Below are positions 1 to 5,626 of a stretch of 5,626 nt of DNA, in pieces. Each line of letters opens with the position of its first letter. Positions within the stretch are counted from its first letter, which is position 1. Under the pieces are notes generated by a model. The model made no database searches. It was not told the DNA's origin and worked only from the letters and a program-made list of their open reading frames with translations. The stretch spans positions 1 through 5,626 of the forward strand of contig JBMUDS010000048.1 of the NCBI GenBank assembly GCA_049459795.1, read 5' to 3'. Position numbers and translations under genes: made by a program. The DNA is from SYAN01 sp049459795 (GTDB lineage Bacteria > Actinomycetota > Actinomycetes > Nanopelagicales > Nanopelagicaceae).

Positions 1-1
1 A

Positions 2-916
2 TCTCAAAGACTAAGTGGCTGGTTTCATGGACGAATCACTCAGCCAATAATCTCAACTAACTTCGACGGTTTGAAATATCGTGTTTCCATTGAAGCAAGT
101 CCAGTGAGGGTTGCATCACTTGATTTCTACACGCCGACGGAGTCCCTGAGCCAAGAGATAAAGGACATGATCTTCAATGGTGAAGAGTGGGGCGTAAGCG
201 GTGATGGCGAAGGTACAAAAATCGTTACCGGACTCGAAGAGGATCGAGCCCAGACTCTCCTGCAGTTATTTACGCCCCATTTCGAGGATAAGGCCACGAG
301 AACGAATGAGTATTGGACTTTCAAAACTTTGGGTGATTTTCGAAATGACGCGGTGCGTCGATGCTCCGATGGGTCGGGAGAGTTAGCTGGAGTTGTCTCG
401 ACCAACGCACTCCTGTATAGCGCTGGACCGCCTTCATTCAACTCAACCGAAGGATCCCTTGATTACCGAGTTTCGTCTCCTCATTATGAAAGCAACGGCG
501 GTGAAGCCGTTGGAACATATGACTTACTGATACGTAGTGATATCGCACGATGTATCTATGGATTCACAGAAGCGCCCATTAAGGCGACTCTTGAAGTCAT
601 CGCAAGTGACGGTACATCCCGGGTTGCCACAACAAGTATCAATGAGCGGGATGGTTGGTTAGTGATGTCCGCAGGTGGCTTCGGTTTCTCATCACCGATC
701 GTGAGGGCGCGATTAACGCAAGAAAAGCCAGAACCTGTGGCGACTCCTTCTCCTTCGCCGACTCCCTCACCGACTTCAATAGCGGAACCAACTGCTCAAA
801 GAGCTCAAACGATTATCAAGGCTAAGAATAAGGCAATCACCTGTATCAAAGGTGAGAAGAAGAAACGGGTACAAGCAGTAAAGCCCAAGTGCCCTAATGG
901 TTGGAAGAAGGCCTAG
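2..916 (+). CDS. Probable secreted/surface protein, 3' part only (5' end outside window)
   Basis: I do not recognise a named family. The frame is open from the first complete codon at base 2 to the TAG at 914-916, giving 304 visible residues. A TTG at 71 could be read as a start, but it has no ribosome-binding site and the protein continues sensibly upstream of it, so the gene is best treated as truncated by the window edge. The visible part is rich in Ser, Thr, Gly and short alternating hydrophobic stretches, as in beta-rich extracellular domains. A compact module (about 518-721) contains SDIARCIYGFTEAPIKATLE and a later DGWLVMSAGGFGFSSP. It is followed by a Pro/Thr/Ser linker (about 728-793) and a Lys-rich tail with two cysteines (836-913). 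Linker plus basic Cys tail suggests export or cell-surface attachment; this is inference, since the signal peptide would lie outside the window. The gene is convergent with the PAQR gene and shares stop-codon bases with it. Confidence 0.8.
   Translation, partial: SQRLSGWFHGRITQPIISTNFDGLKYRVSIEASPVRVASLDFYTPTESLSQEIKDMIFNGEEWGVSGDGEGTKIVTGLEEDRAQTLLQLFTPHFEDKATRTNEYWTFKTLGDFRNDAVRRCSDGSGELAGVVSTNALLYSAGPPSFNSTEGSLDYRVSSPHYESNGGEAVGTYDLLIRSDIARCIYGFTEAPIKATLEVIASDGTSRVATTSINERDGWLVMSAGGFGFSSPIVRARLTQEKPEPVATPSPSPTPSPTSIAEPTAQRAQTIIKAKNKAITCIKGEKKKRVQAVKPKCPNGWKKA
728..793 (+). other. Low-complexity Pro/Thr/Ser linker inside the first gene
   Basis: About 22 codons alternate Pro with Ser, Thr or Ala (core TPSPSPTPSPTS, about 743-778), producing an imperfect CCT/TCN/CCG/ACT repeat in the DNA. 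Such stretches usually act as flexible spacers between an exported domain and a terminal anchor or binding tail. The repeat is also a plausible site of length variation between strains. Confidence 0.75.
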
Positions 917-1563
917 TTACCTAAGTACACAACAAGGGCAGCGGCAACGAAGTGACAGATGAAGGCGGCTGCAGTCATGGCGTGGAATAGTTCATGGAAG
1001 CCGAACCAGTTAATGGAGAAGTTCGGCTTCTTCAATCCGTAGATGATGCCGCCCACTGAATAAAGCAATCCGCCTACAAGAATGAGCGTGAAGACTGCTA
1101 TTCCACCTTCTCGGTAGAACTCTGGAAGGTAGATGAGTGCGATCCAACCGAGGCCTATATAGAGCGGAACGTAGAGCCACCTCGGCGCATTGACCCAGGC
1201 GACGCGAAACACTGCTGCGGAGATGGCTGTTCCCCAAATGATCGAGAGCAAGAAGGTGGCTTGACCGGGTTGTAGAAGAAAGACAGCGAAAGGCGTGTAC
1301 GTTCCAGCGATAAGGAGAGGGATGTTTGCGTGATCAATCCTTCGCCAGAGCGCTTTCGTCGATTCACGCCACTTCACCCGGTGGTAGAGAGCGCTCGAAG
1401 TGAAGAGAAGACCGGCGGTTAAAGTGAGAATCCCAAGCGTCAGTCGCCCGCGAAATTCATGTGCGATAGTCACAAGAGTCAATCCTGCGACAAGCGAGAT
1501 GGGGGACATGACGAGATGGATGACGCCACGAAGCTTTGGCTTAGGGAGTGTGGCTTCGGTCAT
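913..1563 (-). CDS. Hemolysin III / PAQR-family seven-helix membrane protein
   Basis: A 216-residue, very hydrophobic protein, the usual size for bacterial hemolysin III (YqfA/TrhA-like) members of the PAQR superfamily. The family's polar motifs are all visible: S57-ALY-H61 at the end of the second helix, D77 in RRIDHANIPLL, and H190-ELF-H194 near the C-terminus. In PAQR proteins the histidines and this acidic residue cluster form a metal site thought to support hydrolase activity. The N-terminal RGVIHLVMSPISLVAG is typical of the family, supporting the ATG at 1561-1563. No clear Shine-Dalgarno precedes it, and only 4 nt separate it from the upstream toxin stop, so translation is probably coupled to the toxin gene. 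Its TAG stop overlaps the convergent gene's stop. Despite the family name, haemolytic activity should not be assumed; physiological substrates of bacterial members are poorly defined. Confidence 0.92.
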   Translation of the reverse strand: MTEATLPKPKLRGVIHLVMSPISLVAGLTLVTIAHEFRGRLTLGILTLTAGLLFTSSALYHRVKWRESTKALWRRIDHANIPLLIAGTYTPFAVFLLQPGQATFLLSIIWGTAISAAVFRVAWVNAPRWLYVPLYIGLGWIALIYLPEFYREGGIAVFTLILVGGLLYSVGGIIYGLKKPNFSINWFGFHELFHAMTAAAFICHFVAAALVVYLGN

Positions 1564-1567
1564 GACA

Positions 1568-1927
1568 CTATCTAAGTCGTTCGAAGACGCTCTGCATCTT
1601 CTTGTCGAAGGTCAGTAACTCTGTGTCGTGGATGAGAGCGGACGCAATGATGATCGCATCCCCAAGTGCGACTCGGTTCTCGACTCTGATCTCAGCAGCC
1701 TTCGCTGCCACCTCGGCATCAACAGGAACTATTTGGAAGCCTGCCGAGAGTTTCTTGAATCGAATCCTTCTGCGACTCTCAAAGGATGAAAGAATCTCAC
1801 CGAGTGCCATGGCGCTCATTGCTGGTACTGAGCCCAGTGTTGCTAATTGAGAGACAGCCTCCTGGTGATGATGATCTCCTGCATCAAGTAAGGCGATTAG
1901 CCAGGACGAGTCAGCGTGGCATCCCAC
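1568..1927 (-). CDS. vapC: PIN-domain toxin, VapC type (ribonuclease)
   Basis: A 119-residue single-domain PIN protein. The metal-binding acidic residues of the fold are in the expected order: D6 in ADSSWLIALLD, E44 in ALGEIL, D90 in LGDAIIIASA and D108 in LLTFDKK. VapC toxins are Mg/Mn-dependent endoribonucleases that commonly cut tRNA or rRNA and are held inactive by a cognate antitoxin. The start is the GTG at 1925-1927: it sits 10 nt after a perfect AAGGAGG and just before the first strand carrying D6. The nearby ATG at 1920-1922 is out of frame and stops after three codons. The gene overlaps the antitoxin gene by 31 bp, the usual arrangement of such pairs. All catalytic residues are intact, so the toxin is probably functional. 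The RNA target cannot be deduced from sequence. Confidence 0.88.
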   Translation of the reverse strand: MGCHADSSWLIALLDAGDHHHQEAVSQLATLGSVPAMSAMALGEILSSFESRRRIRFKKLSAGFQIVPVDAEVAAKAAEIRVENRVALGDAIIIASALIHDTELLTFDKKMQSVFERLR

Positions 1928-2205
1928 TTTTCTCGCTCCTCCTTGTAGTCACATCTCTCCGATAGACCAGGCTCGGATCCGATCAACTCGCGAAGCGCGA
2001 TCTTCCACGCTGGATCTTCATCCTTCGTTACGACTATCTGACCTTCGCGTTCCGCAGTGAATTTCACCGTATCTCCCGACTTCATATTGACGGCGCGGAG
2101 TATCTCCACGGGAATGGTCACTTGGTTCTTACTACTGATCCGAGATGTGGATGATCGCCCCCGGCGGGTAACTTTGGGAGCGCTTTTCTTTACTTTGCGA
2201 GACAT
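1897..2205 (-). CDS. vapB: SpoVT/AbrB-fold antitoxin, VapB type
   Basis: A 102-residue protein if the ATG at 2203-2205 is used; an in-frame TTG two codons earlier (2209-2211) is possible but less likely. Residues about 21-61 form a swapped-hairpin AbrB DNA-binding domain, recognisable by RISSKNQVTIPVEILRAVNM followed by GDTVKF and QIVVTK. The C-terminal part, with DPAWKIALRE and a charged DYKEEREKWD, fits the toxin-binding arm that inserts into the PIN active site. Together with the overlapping PIN gene this indicates a type II toxin-antitoxin pair, in which the antitoxin neutralises the toxin and represses its own promoter. An unusual point is the roughly 20-residue Lys/Arg/Ser-rich extension before the AbrB domain. 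No clear Shine-Dalgarno precedes the ATG, consistent with the short 5' end predicted from the promoter. Confidence 0.85.
   Translation of the reverse strand: MSRKVKKSAPKVTRRGRSSTSRISSKNQVTIPVEILRAVNMKSGDTVKFTAEREGQIVVTKDEDPAWKIALRELIGSEPGLSERCDYKEEREKWDATLTRPG
1938..1944 (-). promoter_or_regulatory. Ribosome-binding site for the PIN toxin gene, inside the antitoxin gene
   Basis: Read on the minus strand the site is AAGGAGG, a full match to the anti-Shine-Dalgarno core, 10 nt before the GTG at 1927. It lies within the antitoxin coding sequence, where it encodes part of YKEERE, and it fixes the toxin start codon. It is the strongest ribosome-binding site I see in the window. Confidence 0.8.
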
Positions 2206-2217
2206 AAGCAAAGGCTA

Positions 2218-2247
2218 ACACTAGCTGTATCGGCGTGTCGCGGTCAA
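2218..2247 (-). promoter_or_regulatory. Candidate promoter of the antitoxin-toxin-PAQR unit
   Basis: On the minus strand, TTGACC (2242-2247) is followed after 18 nt by TAGTGT (2218-2223), which fits the loose TAnnnT -10 element of actinobacterial housekeeping promoters. Transcription would begin roughly 5-7 nt before the antitoxin ATG, giving a near-leaderless mRNA; this agrees with the absence of a Shine-Dalgarno there. Located by eye; the -10 element is a weak match to TATAAT. Confidence 0.45.
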
Positions 2248-2251
2248 AGAT

Positions 2252-2263
2252 CCGAGAACTCGG
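2252..2263. promoter_or_regulatory. Perfect 12-bp palindrome between divergent promoters, possible antitoxin operator
   Basis: CCGAG-AA-CTCGG is a perfect inverted repeat (5-bp arms, 2-bp centre). It lies 4 bp upstream of the antitoxin -35 box and about 24 bp upstream of the rpsL -35 box. VapB-type antitoxins usually bind an inverted repeat near their own promoter, so this is a reasonable operator candidate. A palindrome this short can also arise by chance. Confidence 0.3.
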
Positions 2264-2287
2264 TCCGCTGGAGGAGTAGGGGCCATT

Positions 2288-2317
2288 TTGACCCACGGAG
2301 CGTGATTCCGTTACCCT
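2288..2317 (+). promoter_or_regulatory. Candidate promoter of the str operon (rpsL P)
   Basis: TTGACC (2288-2293), an 18-nt spacer and TACCCT (2312-2317, fitting TAnnnT) form the best plus-strand promoter-like pair between the divergent genes. Transcription would start near 2324, leaving a leader of about 200 nt before rpsL. Because the gene upstream points the other way, the operon must have a promoter in this region, although this exact position is by-eye inference. The promoter lies inside an imperfect inverted repeat (CCCACG 2292-2297 with CGTGGG 2332-2337; GAGCG 2298-2302 with CGCTC 2320-2324). Confidence 0.45.
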
Positions 2318-2524
2318 CGCGCTCTTGCTCACGTGGGCTCCATGAGATTCACGGTCGTTTCGTTGCTGAGACCGCTTCGATGGAAAAAGTAGTGAGCATA
2401 AAAAGAACGCAATTCATTTTGCCATTCGTGATTCGTCGCGCGTGCGCGGATGGAAACGGAACGAGTTACGACACACCCGACCGCGTGGGTCGGAGAGTGA
2501 CGTACGAGAGAAGAGAGAAACGTA
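2318..2524 (+). promoter_or_regulatory. Long rpsL 5' leader with two predicted hairpins
   Basis: About 200 nt without a convincing gene separate the promoter candidate from rpsL. Two stems can be drawn. Stem 1 pairs 2422-2430 with 2445-2453 (nine pairs, two of them G-U, 14-nt loop). Stem 2 pairs CCGACC (2477-2482) with GGTCGG (2488-2493) around a 5-nt loop, about 30 nt before the rpsL start. Both G-U pairs work only in the plus-strand transcript. Leaders of ribosomal-protein operons often bind a product protein for feedback control, but I cannot match this one to a known leader family. No U-run follows either hairpin, so neither looks like an intrinsic terminator. The segment 2342-2392 also holds a short ORF. 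Confidence 0.4.
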
Positions 2525-2899
2525 GTGCCAACTATTCAGCAGCTGGTCCGTAAGGGTCGCATGGAGAAGTCGAGCAAGACGACGACTCCTGCACTCAAGG
2601 GAAGTCCGCAACGACGTGGCGTATGCACTCGCGTCTACACAACGACACCAAAGAAGCCGAACTCTGCGCTTCGTAAAGTCGCACGTGTTCGACTAACGAG
2701 TGGAATGGAAGTCACTGCTTACATCCCAGGTGAAGGACACAATCTGCAAGAGCACTCAATCGTTCTCGTTCGCGGTGGTCGTGTTAAAGACCTTCCCGGC
2801 GTTCGTTACAAGATCGTTCGCGGTTCACTCGATACTCAAGGCGTTAAGGATCGCAAGCAAGCGCGATCACGTTACGGCGCCAAGCGAGATAAGAAGTAA
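2525..2899 (+). CDS. rpsL: 30S ribosomal protein S12
   Basis: A complete 124-residue S12, the usual actinobacterial length. S12 sits at the interface side of the 30S subunit near the decoding centre and affects tRNA selection accuracy. The diagnostic blocks are clear: QRRGVCTRVYTTTPKKPNSALRK (about residues 29-51) and RGGRVKDLPGVRYKIVRGSLDTQG (about 83-106). Lysines 43 and 88, the classical positions where substitutions give streptomycin resistance, are the wild-type Lys. D89 is the position modified by RimO in bacteria that have it. The start is GTG at 2525, giving the canonical MPTIQQLVRKGR; a purine-rich GAGAAGAGAGAAA lies just upstream but lacks a strong GGAGG. It is the first gene of the str operon, with rpsG 14 nt downstream. 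Confidence 0.98.
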   Translation: MPTIQQLVRKGRMEKSSKTTTPALKGSPQRRGVCTRVYTTTPKKPNSALRKVARVRLTSGMEVTAYIPGEGHNLQEHSIVLVRGGRVKDLPGVRYKIVRGSLDTQGVKDRKQARSRYGAKRDKK

Positions 2900-2913
2900 G
2901 GGGAGAGTAAGAG

Positions 2914-3384
2914 ATGCCACGTAAAGGTCCCGCCCCTAAGAAGCAAGTCATTGCTGATCCGGTTTATAACTCACCAGTCGTCACTGCACTCATCAACCGA
3001 GTACTCACTTCTGGAAAGCGTTCCACTGCAGAAGCGATCGTCTACAACGCACTCGAGGGATGCCGCGCGAAGGCAGAAGTTGATCCAGTCATCACTTTGA
3101 AGCGCGCAATCGACAACGTAAAGCCTGCAGTCGAGGTTCGTTCCCGCCGTGTCGGTGGTGCGACCTATCAGGTTCCTGTCGAAGTGAAGGCAGCACGTGC
3201 GATGACACTCGCGCTTCGCTGGTTGGTTGAGAACGCACAGGATCGTCGCGAGAAGTCGATGGCAGAGCGCCTCACAAACGAGATCATTGATGCAAGCAAC
3301 GGCCTTGGTGCTGCTGTGAAGCGTCGTGAAGATACCCACAAGATGGCCGAGGCGAACAAGGCCTTCGCTCACTATCGCTGGTAA
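2914..3384 (+). CDS. rpsG: 30S ribosomal protein S7
   Basis: A complete protein of 156 residues, the normal length. S7 nucleates assembly of the 30S head by binding the 3' domain of 16S rRNA and lines the E-site/mRNA exit region. Visible features are the N-terminal MPRKGPAPKK, the conserved DPVYNSPVVTALINRVLTSGKRSTAE block (residues 15-40), the beta-hairpin VEVRSRRVGGATYQVPVEV (73-91) that reaches toward E-site tRNA, and the C-terminal helix ending in AFAHYRW. The ATG follows the rpsL stop by 14 nt behind GGGGAGAG (2900-2907), so the two are surely co-translated from one mRNA. In Escherichia coli S7 represses this operon by binding the rpsL-rpsG gap; here that gap is only 14 nt, too short for the same structure, so any feedback control would have to use another site. 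Confidence 0.98.
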   Translation: MPRKGPAPKKQVIADPVYNSPVVTALINRVLTSGKRSTAEAIVYNALEGCRAKAEVDPVITLKRAIDNVKPAVEVRSRRVGGATYQVPVEVKAARAMTLALRWLVENAQDRREKSMAERLTNEIIDASNGLGAAVKRREDTHKMAEANKAFAHYRW

Positions 3385-3422
3385 TCGTTAGTTAAGAATC
3401 AGAGAAGAAGAGGAAAATAGAA

Positions 3423-5531
<2,109 letters not shown>

Positions 5532-5561
5532 CAACACACACGAGAAGAAAGAGGAAAGCTA

Positions 5562-5626
5562 GTGACAAAGGCGAAGTTCGAGCGGACAAAACCGCACGTG
5601 AACATCGGCACCATCGGTCACATCGA
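5562..5626 (+). CDS. tuf: Translation elongation factor Tu (EF-Tu), N-terminal fragment
   Basis: The last 65 bases encode MTKAKFERTKPHVNIGTIGHI and the start of the next codon, the universal EF-Tu N-terminus just before its P-loop; the rest lies beyond the window. EF-Tu carries aminoacyl-tRNA to the ribosomal A site as a GTP complex, and tuf after fusA is the standard str-operon order. The GTG start at 5562 lies 6 nt after AGAGGA (5550-5555) and 30 nt after the fusA stop. Too short to be recognised by length, but sequence and position together leave little doubt. Confidence 0.97.
   Translation, partial: MTKAKFERTKPHVNIGTIGHI

Noticed and set aside
71..916. TTG at 71 as the real start of the first gene
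   Set aside because: No ribosome-binding site precedes it, and the same frame continues upstream to the window edge with sensible protein sequence, so the gene is truncated rather than starting there.
2292..2337. Imperfect inverted repeat around the rpsL promoter as a terminator
   Set aside because: It has no following T-run, a long interior, and lies where the operon's promoter must be; nothing transcribed from the left on the plus strand needs termination there.
2397..2402. CATAAA as a second -10 box for rpsL
   Set aside because: It resembles TATAAT, but no acceptable -35 element lies at the right distance upstream.
2302..2553. An 83-codon plus-strand frame spanning the rpsL leader and the rpsL start
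   Set aside because: It has no domain-like character and overlaps the certain rpsL start in another frame; its sequence is better explained as promoter and leader DNA.

Overview
The window is a piece of an actinobacterial chromosome. The best evidence is the run rpsL-rpsG-fusA-tuf, the str (streptomycin) operon, whose proteins read as typical Actinomycetota versions. For example, S12 carries the block QRRGVCTRVYTTTPKKPNSA and ends in SRYGAKRDKK. By eye the GC content is moderate, not the very high GC of Streptomyces or Mycobacterium. Together with the first gene's secreted-protein C-terminus, this hints at a planktonic or small-genome actinobacterium, but that placement is only an inference.

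Left part (1-916, + strand): the 3' portion of a gene for a probable secreted or surface protein. Its frame is open to the left edge, so the true start lies outside the window. It ends in a Pro/Thr/Ser-rich linker and a short lysine-rich tail with two cysteines. Its stop codon overlaps the stop of the next, convergent gene inside one CTAG tetramer.

Middle part (913-2211, - strand): a compact three-gene unit read right to left. A SpoVT/AbrB-fold antitoxin gene (vapB type) overlaps a PIN-domain toxin gene (vapC type) by 31 bp. Four bases after the toxin stop, a seven-helix hemolysin III/PAQR-family membrane protein begins. A probable promoter with a near-leaderless start lies just upstream of the antitoxin gene.

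Divergent control region (about 2206-2524): two back-to-back promoter candidates, one for the antitoxin unit and one for the str operon, with a small perfect palindrome between them. A leader of about 200 nt before rpsL can fold into two hairpins and contains a 16-codon mini-ORF.

Right part (2525-5626, + strand): rpsL, rpsG, fusA and the first 65 bases of tuf, spaced 14, 38 and 30 nt apart and surely co-transcribed. They supply 30S proteins S12 and S7 and the two translation GTPases EF-G and EF-Tu. Three of the four genes start with GTG behind a similar purine-rich ribosome-binding segment. rpoB/rpoC, often found close upstream of rpsL in bacteria, are not adjacent here; the toxin-antitoxin/PAQR unit occupies that place.

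I see no strong candidate for a wholly new system. The items most worth a second look are the C-terminal tail of the first protein, the structured rpsL leader, and the linkage of a toxin-antitoxin pair to a PAQR membrane protein.
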